Shown in pieces: positions 35,627 through 45,149 of a DNA stretch of 64,000 nt (the first letter of the stretch is position 1; every line of letters starts with the position of its first letter). The notes beneath the pieces are model-generated. The model was not told the origin of the DNA. It searched no databases and saw only the letters and a program-made list of their open reading frames with translations. Location of the stretch: the NCBI RefSeq assembly GCF_001679645.1, contig NZ_LRUN01000001.1, positions 124,001 through 188,000 of the forward strand. The letters are read 5' to 3'. Made by a program: the position numbers and the translations under genes. The stretch comes from Pseudomonas bananamidigenes (lineage in GTDB: Bacteria > Pseudomonadota > Gammaproteobacteria > Pseudomonadales > Pseudomonadaceae).

Positions 35627-38600
35627 CTAAGCGTGGGGCAACAAGCGATCACGCAAGGCCTTGATGCGCGCCTCGCAGATCCGGTAAGACTCGCTAGCCA
35701 GCAAGTCCGCACGCTGTTGCTCATCAGTCAGCGCAAGCGTATGAGTATCGCAACCGATCCGGTGAATGTAATCGCCGATAAAATCACAGGAACGCAGTGA
35801 CGCCCAATCCGTACCGTCGCGCGTGAACAACTGCATGGTCAGATAGTAGTCTTCCATGTACTTCATATCATCGAAGTAGGTGACTGCTTCCAGGTCGCAC
35901 TTGTTCAGATCGAGCAGAAAACTGTGCAGCGGCGCGTGGTTATGCTCGATGAAATCACGGTAGTTTTCACCGTAATCGTAAATCTTGTCACGCTTGACGA
36001 TGCAACCTGTCGCCGAATCCACCATGGTGGAGTAGACACGTGCAAAGGTTGCATTCTTGCCACTGGACTTGATCTGTTCCAGTTGCGAGCTGTAAGCCCA
36101 CGGAAACAGCATGTCGTCATAATCAAGAAATGCTGCGTAACCACTGCCGACAGCCTTGAGCGCATCGTTCAACATCAACGAACGCAAATCCGGCGCTTGC
36201 TCCGTCGAGAAGTAACGGCGAATCACCGGAGCACAATGCTCATTCCACGGCAGTTGAGCGAGCTGCGCTTCAAGTACTGCGATTTCCTGGTCATCCATAT
36301 CTTGAATAGCCAGAACAGGCAGAACCTGGCTACCGGACTGAGCGATCAATGAAAGAAGTGCATTGATCAGCGATGCACGGTCACCACGACGGTGGTAACG
36401 CACGATGGTCGAAACCGTGTCGAGCGATGATCCGTGGATGCCGTTGTCCGGCAGCAGTCGGAAACATGAGGCCTCACAGCAGATCTTGTAGCCGATCGTC
36501 GGTGCATTCGGACGCAACTCCATGCAGGCAACCTGATCAGGCTCGATACTGAAGTTGACAGTATTTTCGCCCTGCACAAACGACGGATCGTTTCGCAGAC
36601 TGGCCGACACGGAATACCCCTTGTGCCGCTTGGCCATTTTCAGCAACGACTCGATGGCCGTTGCAGGGAACAGGCAAATATCGCTGAAACGCAGCGTGAA
36701 GTCGGATTCGCCAGGCGCATGCACGGAGACATTCACACCTTTTGCCCGCAAAGCTTGCTGAAGCTCTGCATTTTCTACAGAAACCGAGCAAGCCTTGAAC
36801 GCATCCGAATTGGCAAGGCATGCCAGGAACTTGCGACGCGACTCCGGTTCAGCCTCCAGGCGAGCCTCTGCTTCAGGCGTCAGCACCACATCCAGCTTCA
36901 AATCTGCTGGCAGGACACAGTCGACGGTCGCCGAAAACGACTGGCCGGACAACGCACGTCCGATGGAGTTGAGGTAGCCGTAACCAAAGCGGGTATCGGG
37001 CTCAAGGTGCGCCCCCTCAGCCCATTCGTTCCAGGCGTTTACCACTACGTAGCGGCGATCTTCCGGCAGGTTCCGCTCGGAGTAATCCACCAGAAACTCC
37101 ATCCAGCTCTGGAATTTTTCCGTAGTGAAGTGGTTAAGCACGTACGCTCTGTTACCGTAACGAGCAGTGTTATCCCAAGTTGGAACCAGCGACCGGAAGA
37201 GCGTGAAATCCTTGCCCAGATCCTGCCCCATGTAGTGATCGGCAACTTCAGAGTAGTTAATGATGTTGCCTTCAAGAGGCCAGTACGGGTGCAACTGGCT
37301 GCGAGTGTCCTGTACCGCATCGGCAGTCCAGTCATGCAGTACCCGCTCGACGGCAGAGTCCATGCCATGGTCTTGCGGATTTGTCGCACCGCGCGTCAGC
37401 GTCGCCACCATATATGGCGCCTTGAGACCCTCGCGCTCGCACTCTTCGCGCCAGACAGCCAGGTATTCATCGATATGCTCGATCGAGGACGGACGATACA
37501 CGTGCAACATCGGACGGCCATCTACTTTGATATAGCGCTCGTCCTTGAAGAACGGGATCAGATAGCGAATAAAGCCACGGGCGTCCTCTTTCGAATAGAC
37601 CTGCCCCAGCAGAATTTCCGCCTCGTTACCATCCCAGCGGCGAGTCCAGTTCTCGTTCGCCCAACAGAAACAGAACGGCATATTGATCTGCTGATTATCC
37701 AGCAGCATCTGTGCCGGCTTCTCGAGGATCATTCTGCCGGTGAACCAGTAATGATAGAAAATCAGGCCGTGGACACCTGACTTCTGCATCATTTCGGCTT
37801 GCTGCTGCAACTTGGCCGGGCCGTCCAGATGGTAGTAACCGATGTCCTCGTGCGGGACATGTTGCTGGTAGTGTCCGTGGAACAAAGGATTGGCAGAGCG
37901 AACCTTATACCACTCGGTAAATCCGGTGCCGTGCCATTCATCATTCTCGGGTGTCGGGTGAAATTGCGGCAGGTAGTATGCCAGCACCTTGATGGTGTCG
38001 TGCTTGATGCTCGCAGAGTAATCAACCTGTGGCTCGTAATACTCACGAGGCTCATGGGAAATCTGCGGCGCCTCCAGCTGATAGTTACGCCCGTCACTGT
38101 TCGTCGTGCTCACCAGCAACAGACGCTCCAGCGAACGGCTCAGCAGATCACCCGCGACAACGTCGCCCTGACTCGTGAAACTCTCGAATTTCAATGGCAG
38201 GCGCAAGAAGTCCTGGATCGTGCCGACGCGTGCCCAGAACAATCCGGCGCGCGGGAATTGCACGCCCGGAAATGCCTTCGCATCGACCGCGCTGAATTTT
38301 TCCAGAGCCGCGGCAATCACGTTTCCGGCATCACTCCAGCCAGCCTGACGGTAGATGGCAGCTTCAGCTCGGTTATCGGCGGGATACACCACTTTGGCGT
38401 CGCCACCGAGCAACTGAAGAATTTGTCCGACGTTGGCAGGCGAACCACACAGCAGATCCACACGCTCCTTGTAGCCCGAACCTTCAATGTTATCGACACC
38501 ATCGACCTCATCATGGAAGTGCGCTACGACGTCGTATTCACTCAGAAGACCACCGAACTGGACGATCAGTGCAGCAAACGCGCCAACTTGCGCGGGCACG

Positions 38601-40525
38601 GTTTCAACCACCAACTTGCGTATCAGAGGTACAGCACTGCGCAGCGACTTGTCGTCGAACTTCGAGCCATTACCCATGATTCGGGAAATGAACAGATCGA
38701 ACTCGACAGGAATATTTTTCAGGTCGTTCAGCCAATTTCCTGATAGCTGCTCGCTGCTTAAGTGAAGATGAACGGCAACCATACCAGGCATCACTTGCGG
38801 GGCGTCTGACAGATAAGGATCCAGATAGTAAGGCACGACCTTCAGTACTTCGTATTCGGTCAAAACTGCATCGCCAAGCGGACTGGAGACTTGTTTCAAC
38901 GCCAGCCGCTTCTGACTGAGCTTGAGCTTGCGAACTGCAATAGCCAGTGCATGACGCAGACCGCCACGGCGGGCCTCGCGTACAAAGCGGCTGAGCAGCT
39001 GCGGCTGTTGCGCAACCAGATTCAACAGTTGTATGGCGAGACGATGGCGACCGACCTTGCGGGATAGATGGTAGTTACGACCTTTGGTGTCGTAGATCGA
39101 CCGCCCTTCATAGTACCCGTAGCGCAAGTAATGGATCAGCGGATTGATACGACGCAACCGCACGTCCGGATAGCTGTCGAGATAGGCCTTGGTGGAGAAT
39201 CCTGCCGACGGGTCACGCCCCTCACGCCAGCCCTGCTCAAGATAGTGCTGCAACGGGTTGACACCCGCCGCCCGAACATCTTCATAAGTAGTAAGGTAAT
39301 AGTCGGCGCTGAATAGCTCACTATCGGCCGGATGATCGCCGCGATAACGGATCCCGAACCGATCGGCAACATGAGAGATCAGGGACTTGAGCAAAAAGCG
39401 TCCAGAACCATAACGACGCAGATCAGCCTCAAGCATTTGAACCAATTGTTCCGTGTCGGAATGACTGGCCAGGGAAGCGCCATACTCGGTTTCAAGCCAA
39501 CGGCGATGGCCATCAATCAGGGCGTAATTCGACTTCAATTCGTCAAAGCGAGCCTCAAGCTTGCTGTAATCGGTAGCAAGTGCACCGTGTTCAGCTTCTA
39601 GACTTTCGATGGTCTCGTCCTTCTGAGTCAGTTTCCCACTCAGTTCAGCGTTGTCCAGATCAAAACGATGCATGAGTCGATAGGCAGGCAAACGCTCGTT
39701 CATCGCCTCGCAGAGACTGTTGACAGTGCTGAGGACCGTTTGGTCATCAGCACGCTCATCACGCGAGAGCTCCAGAAGCAGGAGGCTGAGGCTCAAGACA
39801 TCGACCGGTACAGCGGAATCTTTTTTTAGCTCGTCCAGCGAAAAGCTGTTGTGCTGCAGCGACTGCTGGAGAAAGTTGCTCTGATAGTCCAGGAACTCGG
39901 GGCCCTGCGGGTCAAACGGCAACCCCAGCGACTCGGACATGCGCCGCAGCTGCTTTTCGGGTTCCTGAAGCATCAACTCGTAATTTACAAAAACGCGCGA
40001 TGCGCCCTGGCTGTATTTCAAGCTAAACAGCATATGCTCAAGCCAGAGAAAGTAGCCTTTCTCAACTTCAAACTCGTTCCGCTTGACCAATGAATGCGCA
40101 ACATTTATCGGATTACGGAAAGCAATGACATAGCTGACCTGCAGACCCAACTCGGCAAAGATCTCCTGCCAGAATGGCAGCAGTCGAGACATTCGCGGAT
40201 CTTTTACGCCGAAACACTTGATCTCACTGAGCTTCTCGCGCAGATGCTCGAGTGCACGCGCTTTGTGGTTCTGCGCGACCGGCGAGTCCAGCTCTTCCCG
40301 GCGGATAGGAAGCAAGCTGTCCCAGCTGTGTCCCAGATCAGCCAGCAACTCTTCGTTGTAAGCAGTGATGGTTGCGTCTTCAAAAAAGCCTTTTTCGTTA
40401 TTGCCCGACTCGGCAGGCAACAGGTTATCGCCCAGATCCACACCAAGGACTTTCAAACCACGCGTAATGGCACTCGTACCGCTCCGGTGCATGCCCAAAA
40501 CTACGACTATTTGTTTATGATCCAT
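35627..40525 (-). CDS. Giant sulfotransferase/coiled-coil/RgpF-like/WbsX/GT-A fusion
   Basis: 1632-residue predicted cytoplasmic protein. In order: (1) residues 1-280, sulfotransferase, with the PAPS loop GMHRSGTS (11-18) and 3'-phosphate site RNPINVAHS (137-145); (2) about 290-372, heptad-like coiled coil (KLTQKDETIESLEAEHGAL); (3) 405-475, two short repeats with the pattern YEDVRAAGVNPLQHYLEQG and YPDVRLRRINPLIHYLRYG; (4) about 560-800, RgpF-like region (VEFDLFISRIMG, VVAHFHDEVDG); (5) about 845-1200, WbsX domain (VLAYYLPQFHPTPENDEWHG, WANENWTRRWDG); (6) about 1390-1632, GT-A-like domain with DYDD at 1468-1471. It starts five bases after the wzt stop. The start follows the sulfotransferase motif, since an upstream open frame lies inside wzt. 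By analogy to WbdD, which joins a capping enzyme to a coiled coil beside wzm-wzt, it may extend and cap the O-chain with sulfate; this is inference. Confidence 0.88.
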   Translation of the reverse strand: MDHKQIVVVLGMHRSGTSAITRGLKVLGVDLGDNLLPAESGNNEKGFFEDATITAYNEELLADLGHSWDSLLPIRREELDSPVAQNHKARALEHLREKLSEIKCFGVKDPRMSRLLPFWQEIFAELGLQVSYVIAFRNPINVAHSLVKRNEFEVEKGYFLWLEHMLFSLKYSQGASRVFVNYELMLQEPEKQLRRMSESLGLPFDPQGPEFLDYQSNFLQQSLQHNSFSLDELKKDSAVPVDVLSLSLLLLELSRDERADDQTVLSTVNSLCEAMNERLPAYRLMHRFDLDNAELSGKLTQKDETIESLEAEHGALATDYSKLEARFDELKSNYALIDGHRRWLETEYGASLASHSDTEQLVQMLEADLRRYGSGRFLLKSLISHVADRFGIRYRGDHPADSELFSADYYLTTYEDVRAAGVNPLQHYLEQGWREGRDPSAGFSTKAYLDSYPDVRLRRINPLIHYLRYGYYEGRSIYDTKGRNYHLSRKVGRHRLAIQLLNLVAQQPQLLSRFVREARRGGLRHALAIAVRKLKLSQKRLALKQVSSPLGDAVLTEYEVLKVVPYYLDPYLSDAPQVMPGMVAVHLHLSSEQLSGNWLNDLKNIPVEFDLFISRIMGNGSKFDDKSLRSAVPLIRKLVVETVPAQVGAFAALIVQFGGLLSEYDVVAHFHDEVDGVDNIEGSGYKERVDLLCGSPANVGQILQLLGGDAKVVYPADNRAEAAIYRQAGWSDAGNVIAAALEKFSAVDAKAFPGVQFPRAGLFWARVGTIQDFLRLPLKFESFTSQGDVVAGDLLSRSLERLLLVSTTNSDGRNYQLEAPQISHEPREYYEPQVDYSASIKHDTIKVLAYYLPQFHPTPENDEWHGTGFTEWYKVRSANPLFHGHYQQHVPHEDIGYYHLDGPAKLQQQAEMMQKSGVHGLIFYHYWFTGRMILEKPAQMLLDNQQINMPFCFCWANENWTRRWDGNEAEILLGQVYSKEDARGFIRYLIPFFKDERYIKVDGRPMLHVYRPSSIEHIDEYLAVWREECEREGLKAPYMVATLTRGATNPQDHGMDSAVERVLHDWTADAVQDTRSQLHPYWPLEGNIINYSEVADHYMGQDLGKDFTLFRSLVPTWDNTARYGNRAYVLNHFTTEKFQSWMEFLVDYSERNLPEDRRYVVVNAWNEWAEGAHLEPDTRFGYGYLNSIGRALSGQSFSATVDCVLPADLKLDVVLTPEAEARLEAEPESRRKFLACLANSDAFKACSVSVENAELQQALRAKGVNVSVHAPGESDFTLRFSDICLFPATAIESLLKMAKRHKGYSVSASLRNDPSFVQGENTVNFSIEPDQVACMELRPNAPTIGYKICCEASCFRLLPDNGIHGSSLDTVSTIVRYHRRGDRASLINALLSLIAQSGSQVLPVLAIQDMDDQEIAVLEAQLAQLPWNEHCAPVIRRYFSTEQAPDLRSLMLNDALKAVGSGYAAFLDYDDMLFPWAYSSQLEQIKSSGKNATFARVYSTMVDSATGCIVKRDKIYDYGENYRDFIEHNHAPLHSFLLDLNKCDLEAVTYFDDMKYMEDYYLTMQLFTRDGTDWASLRSCDFIGDYIHRIGCDTHTLALTDEQQRADLLASESYRICEARIKALRDRLLPHA

Positions 40526-40529
40526 AAGA

Positions 40530-41897
40530 TTAATTATGCTCAACACTTGAAATGGTAAAAGCTGGGATACATTTGAAATCGACTGTTCCGGTTGCTGTGA
40601 TCGCAGTTTCTGGCAGAACGCGAAACAGGCAGGCATCGATCAAACGATGCAGATAGGTTTCCCCTTCCCCTACGGCACCGACTACCCCCGAATTGAGGAA
40701 ATACGTTCCGGGGTTCAAGTTGCACTCGAACTTGAATTCAACATCGACTTCAGCGTCGGCCGCCACGTAGTCGATGGCGTCCTGAGTGCTGGCCGCGCTG
40801 GCTGCCCCACCGATCTCGATACCGGCAAGCGTTTTGATCATCATGCCAAAGCGAACCGCCACAGCCCCCGTCGAAAAAGCTACGCGATAGGTATAACGGT
40901 AGCTATCACCGCGCTTGAGGCAGTTAACCTGTTTACCGGCCGCATTGAGGATGCGTGGTTCGCTGATCAGAACACCGTGAGATTCGTAGGACATCACACT
41001 TTTGGAAACGATATGAGGATCGAAGTACTCCTCAAGTCCGTTGTCCTTCGCCTGTGACGCCTCGACTGCCACCTCGGTGCGTTTGGCCTCCCGCTGGAGT
41101 TCAAGGCGCTCGAGTACACCGGTCTTGATCGATTCGCGGATTTCCGCAACTTTGTCCGCAGGCGCATACAGCAGCTTCTGGTACTGGCCGACAATGACCT
41201 TGGGCACACCTTCGGCGAGCTTCTCTCCCTTATCCAGCAGAATCGCCCGCGTACACAGTTCGATGACGGCGCTCCCGGAATGCGACACAAACAGAATGGT
41301 CGCGCCACTGGCCTTGATCGCCTCGATCCGCGCGAAGCATTTACGCTGGAACAATTCATCGCCGACCGACAGCGCTTCATCAACAATCAGGATTTGCGGG
41401 TCAACATTGATCGCCACGGCAAAAGCCAGGCGTACCATCATGCCACTGGAGTAGGTCTTGACCGGCTGATCGATGAATTCGCCGATTTCCGCAAAGGCTT
41501 CGATCTCGGCAAAACGGGCTTCAGTCTCGTCTCGTGTTAGGCCAAGTACGGCAGCATTCATGTACACGTTTTCGCGACCACTGAATTCAGGGTTGAATCC
41601 GGAACCCAGCTCCAGCAAGGCTGCGACACGACCGTGAGTCATGATGTCGCCGTGTGTCTGATTGAGCGTGCCGCAAATCATCTGCAAAAGTGTCGATTTA
41701 CCACTACCGTTTCGTCCGAGGATACCAACGGTCTCGCCTCGGTCGATGGTGAACGAAACACCCTGCAGGGCCCAGAACTCACGAAAGTATTGCTTGCGTC
41801 CGCGTGCGAACATCTGCATCAGCCGATCTCTCGGCTTGTCGTAAATATGGAAACACTTACTCAGGTTGTTGACGGCAATAGCGGTATTAGAGGACAT
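40530..41897 (-). CDS. wzt: Wzt, O-polysaccharide ABC exporter ATPase with C-terminal binding domain
   Basis: 455 residues. The ATPase domain has Walker A GRNGSGKST (61-69), signature SSGMMVRLAFA (150-160), Walker B ILIVDEALSVGD (169-180) and the switch His in FVSHS. After residue about 290 comes a beta-rich domain (SYRYTYRVAFSTGAVAVRFG, NPGTYFLNSGVVG) typical of Wzt proteins that recognise the modified non-reducing end of the chain. The ATG at 41897 overlaps the end of wzm by 11 bases. Confidence 0.94.
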   Translation of the reverse strand: MSSNTAIAVNNLSKCFHIYDKPRDRLMQMFARGRKQYFREFWALQGVSFTIDRGETVGILGRNGSGKSTLLQMICGTLNQTHGDIMTHGRVAALLELGSGFNPEFSGRENVYMNAAVLGLTRDETEARFAEIEAFAEIGEFIDQPVKTYSSGMMVRLAFAVAINVDPQILIVDEALSVGDELFQRKCFARIEAIKASGATILFVSHSGSAVIELCTRAILLDKGEKLAEGVPKVIVGQYQKLLYAPADKVAEIRESIKTGVLERLELQREAKRTEVAVEASQAKDNGLEEYFDPHIVSKSVMSYESHGVLISEPRILNAAGKQVNCLKRGDSYRYTYRVAFSTGAVAVRFGMMIKTLAGIEIGGAASAASTQDAIDYVAADAEVDVEFKFECNLNPGTYFLNSGVVGAVGEGETYLHRLIDACLFRVLPETAITATGTVDFKCIPAFTISSVEHN

Positions 41898-42705
41898 CGG
41901 CGAACCCTTTTCGCGTTTTTTGGAACCACGCAAATCCTAGCCAAAAGACAAGAGCTGCAGCGATATAGTAGAAACCCAGGTGAATCAGACTCGGCAGTTC
42001 GCCCCTGAAGAGCAGAGCCCGGGTATCTTCAATCGCCGGGGTCAGGGGGTTCAAAAAGAGCAGATGCCGGTATTCTTCAGGCAGCGCCGTGATCGGATAA
42101 AAAATCGGTGAAAGAAACATCAGGACGGAAGTGCAGACACCGATGATTTGACTGACATCTCGCAGGTACACGCCCATTGAGGCGAGAAACCAAACCAGGC
42201 CGACAACAAAAATGATCAGAGGAGCCAGAAATACCGGGAGCAACAGAATGGTGTACTGAAGCTTTCCGAAAAAAATAAGATAAGCAATCAGCCAGACACT
42301 GAGGCTGACGAGAAAGTGAAACATAGCCGCGCCCAGCGTAACCCATGGAAGTATTTCCAGCGGGAACACCACTTTCTTCACGTAGTTGACGTTGCCAATA
42401 ATCAGCCCTGGGGCTCTGTTTATACACTCGGAAAACAGATTGAAAACGATCAGCCCCGCAAACAACATGAGCGCAAACTCGGTTTTCGAGCTGCTATCGA
42501 CGCTCCATCGGGCTTTGAACACGACGCTGAATACGAATGTGTAAATCACCAGCATCACAATCGGATTGAACAGTGACCACAACATGCCCATGATCGACCC
42601 GCGATAACGCCCAACGATCTCCCGCTGCACCAGCGCCCGGATGAGACCTTTGTTGCGCCAGATGCTATTGAGCATCTCCTTTGGCGAAGCAGAAAAGTTC
42701 AGCAT
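41887..42705 (-). CDS. wzm: Wzm, O-polysaccharide ABC exporter permease
   Basis: 272-residue ABC-2 type permease with six membrane helices. The N-terminal RALVQREIVGRYRGSIMGML and NPIVMLVIYTFVFSVVFKAR are standard for polysaccharide exporters. It forms the channel for undecaprenyl-PP-linked polymer together with Wzt. The start is 117 bases below the preceding glycosyltransferase gene. Confidence 0.95.
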   Translation of the reverse strand: MLNFSASPKEMLNSIWRNKGLIRALVQREIVGRYRGSIMGMLWSLFNPIVMLVIYTFVFSVVFKARWSVDSSSKTEFALMLFAGLIVFNLFSECINRAPGLIIGNVNYVKKVVFPLEILPWVTLGAAMFHFLVSLSVWLIAYLIFFGKLQYTILLLPVFLAPLIIFVVGLVWFLASMGVYLRDVSQIIGVCTSVLMFLSPIFYPITALPEEYRHLLFLNPLTPAIEDTRALLFRGELPSLIHLGFYYIAAALVFWLGFAWFQKTRKGFADVL

Positions 42706-42822
42706 TGTCTCAAAACCTCAATAAATCCGAGGGGGTTTAAATTCCTCAGCAAACTCTCTCGTCCTGCCATCACTTGAATTACCACAACACTCTTCCTGAA
42801 AGGGGCCAAGTCCGACTGCGTA

Positions 42823-43830
42823 TCAGATTCCATTGAATACCGCCGCCAAAAGCAGCCCAAGGTTGCCCCATAAGGATTGGCGGTAGACACCAGATCGCCG
42901 TAACCAGATGATCCGGGCCAATCCGCGAGAACTTCGTGCCCGCTGAAAAAGATCCAGCCTCATCCGGCTTTCTTCATTCAACTGGAATCTGGTCGACTCC
43001 AGTGCCGCAATATTCTTTTGATTCCACCCACGGAAACGACCGCGGAACTGCATCCGTACTCTATTCAATTGCGCCATCAGGCCCGATGTAGAGCCGATGA
43101 GGTTTGCTTCATGCTGCCTGTAGAGAATGGTTGGACAAACGTCGTAAGTGACTCGCCCTCCAGCACCTGAAACGAGCAGATACGCCCACCAGTCATGCGA
43201 AACGATGTCCAGACTGGAACCGGCCTGCAGGAACAGCTTACGGGCAGCCTGATTGAAGACCATTGTGTTGCCCCCTCCCACGCTTTGCACTAGCGCATTG
43301 GCAAATCCGACGGGACGCTCAAACAGAGGAGACAAACCTATGGTTGCCCCCTCCTCATCGATCAATTCGGTCCTGCCACAGTAAAGAGCCGGCTCCAGTG
43401 GAGGGGTGCCCTGAAGCTCGCACAAGGCGCGCTCCAGCTTGTTTTCTTGCCAGATATCATCCTGATCGGCCCAGGCATAGAAATCGGACTCGATGGATTG
43501 GTCACAGGTCAGCGAAAGGAAGTTGGCGGCGTATCCACGTCCCGGTCCCTGGCGAATCGACAGTTTGCCTTCTCCCCAGCGCTCGGCGTATTCGCGTAAT
43601 AATTCCAGGGTAGAGTCGTCAGAACTGTCATCTGACACCACGACAAACCAGTGGGGATAGCTTTGGCGCGCAATGGAGTCCAGTTGCTGTGCCAAAAAAC
43701 GCTCGCCATTGAAGGTGCACAACAGAACGGCAACACGTCCGGAAGGACCACCTGGTTCCTGCTGAAGCCGGTCGACAATGCGGTGATCCGGACTGCTGTT
43801 TTGAACATCCGGGAAAAGAGGGGCTACCAC
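42823..43830 (-). CDS. GT2 glycosyltransferase, rhamnosyltransferase-like
   Basis: 335-residue GT-A enzyme: VAVLLCTFNGERFLAQQLDS at about residue 33, donor site VVSDDSSDDST, and AWADQDDIWQENKLERA, the DQDD motif of the RfbF/WbbL-like GT2 group. YRQHEANLIGS near the end is also typical. The donor is probably dTDP-L-rhamnose, given rmlBDA upstream. It is clearly related to the GT2 at 45146-46069 and both may act on successive linkages. No membrane helix is seen. Confidence 0.88.
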   Translation of the reverse strand: MVAPLFPDVQNSSPDHRIVDRLQQEPGGPSGRVAVLLCTFNGERFLAQQLDSIARQSYPHWFVVVSDDSSDDSTLELLREYAERWGEGKLSIRQGPGRGYAANFLSLTCDQSIESDFYAWADQDDIWQENKLERALCELQGTPPLEPALYCGRTELIDEEGATIGLSPLFERPVGFANALVQSVGGGNTMVFNQAARKLFLQAGSSLDIVSHDWWAYLLVSGAGGRVTYDVCPTILYRQHEANLIGSTSGLMAQLNRVRMQFRGRFRGWNQKNIAALESTRFQLNEESRMRLDLFQRARSSRGLARIIWLRRSGVYRQSLWGNLGLLLAAVFNGI

Positions 43831-44186
43831 CGAGCACTCCGTTGCTTAAAGGAGAAAATTTCACCTGTGCCGATTCGTTCAACACGAGCGAGCATTCGAC
43901 GGGCAACGAGAGCGCCATCGGAACGGCTCATGCGCCACTTCCAGCTGCGCAAAATTTGCAATTATAACGACGAAACATTGTCATTTGATAGCCCAGTGAC
44001 ATTATCGCTTTGCAAACGCTGGAAGCAGGACCGTCAGCCCCGACAAGACATGGATAACGTGAATATTGCAGATGAGCGCCGCGGTGGCGGCGCGTAGGGT
44101 ATCAAGCCGCCATCGTTAGAAAAAGGGTGGCAGTTTGCCAATGTCGAAGTAGCAGGCAAAGCTCATCAACGGTCAAACATCTCCAC
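43831..44186. other. 356-base gap inside the O-antigen gene series
   Basis: No convincing gene on either strand. It contains a perfect minus-strand TATAAT and AT-rich sequence near 43950-43985. It may hold an internal promoter for the GT2-wzm-wzt-fusion genes or be a joint between acquired blocks. Confidence 0.55.
43961..43966 (-). promoter_or_regulatory. Candidate -10 box for the GT2-wzm-wzt operon
   Basis: The minus strand reads TATAAT here, about 130 bases upstream of the glycosyltransferase start. The six bases at the -35 spacing (ATCAAA) are a poor match, so this is only a candidate. Confidence 0.3.
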
Positions 44187-45149
44187 TCAAGCACGCTGCC
44201 GCGAGTGATAGTGGAACGCGGTTCGCTTCAACGCATCATCGACGCCAATGACAGGCGACCATCCCAACCTATCGATGGTTTTACTGATATCGACCTGCAA
44301 TGACCCACACAATCGCTGCGCGAGATCAGCACGACCGATCAGCGATGCGCCCGTCTTCAATACCCAGGAAGGAATCGACAGCAAGCGAGGCTTTACACCC
44401 AGGGCACTCGCCATGCGCCTGAGCAATTGAGTGGTGGACAAGTCTTCTCCATCACTGACCAGAAAGGTGTTTCCCGCCGCCTCTGGATGACTGATACAGA
44501 CATTGAGCAAATCCACCAGATTCTCAAGCGCAACAAGGCTGCGATGGTTATGTATCGCCCCAAGCGGTAGCGGAGTACCACGCTCAAGCCAGCGCATCAT
44601 GCTCAGGAAATTGGCCCCGACACCGGGGCCGTAGACCAATGGCGGCCGGATGACGACAACCTCCATATCCGTTTCGACGCTGATTGCTCGCAAGGCGTCC
44701 TCTGCTTCGCATTTTGATAGGCCGTAAGGATCGAGCGGTGCCGGCACATCGTCCGCCTTGAAGACAACTCCCGGCAGGGTCATTTCACCATTGACCTTGA
44801 TCGAACTGACGAAAATGAATCTTTTGACGCCCGCTTCAGCTGCACTGCGAGCCAGACGAACAGTCCCTTCGACATTGATTTTGCGAAACCGCTCAAGAGC
44901 CCCCTCTGCCGACTCATTCATCACATGCACTCGCGCAGCACAATGAACAACCACATCAATGCCTGCCAGAGGAGGCAGCAGGGCCCTGTCCCCCATGTCA
45001 AATGCCACAACCCGGCATAGACCACTCAACCTCGTTTCACCGCGCACAGCAGCAACAGGACTGAATACCCCGTCGCGCAGCAGTCGAAACACGAGCGCCT
45101 CTCCGACAAACCCGGTCGCGCCAGTCACCAAAACTTGAGTACCGATCAT
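44187..45149 (-). CDS. Extended SDR sugar-nucleotide epimerase/reductase
   Basis: 320-residue NAD-dependent enzyme: GATGFVG at about residues 10-16, VVHCAARVHVMNE, FVSSIKVNGE and the catalytic YGLSK. It resembles the WbpK/WbpV/Gne-like proteins that act after WbpM on 4-keto-6-deoxy sugars to give UDP-FucNAc or QuiNAc. It should supply the sugar used by WbpL or by the chain. Its ATG overlaps the end of the upstream GT2 by four bases. Confidence 0.88.
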   Translation of the reverse strand: MIGTQVLVTGATGFVGEALVFRLLRDGVFSPVAAVRGETRLSGLCRVVAFDMGDRALLPPLAGIDVVVHCAARVHVMNESAEGALERFRKINVEGTVRLARSAAEAGVKRFIFVSSIKVNGEMTLPGVVFKADDVPAPLDPYGLSKCEAEDALRAISVETDMEVVVIRPPLVYGPGVGANFLSMMRWLERGTPLPLGAIHNHRSLVALENLVDLLNVCISHPEAAGNTFLVSDGEDLSTTQLLRRMASALGVKPRLLSIPSWVLKTGASLIGRADLAQRLCGSLQVDISKTIDRLGWSPVIGVDDALKRTAFHYHSRQRA

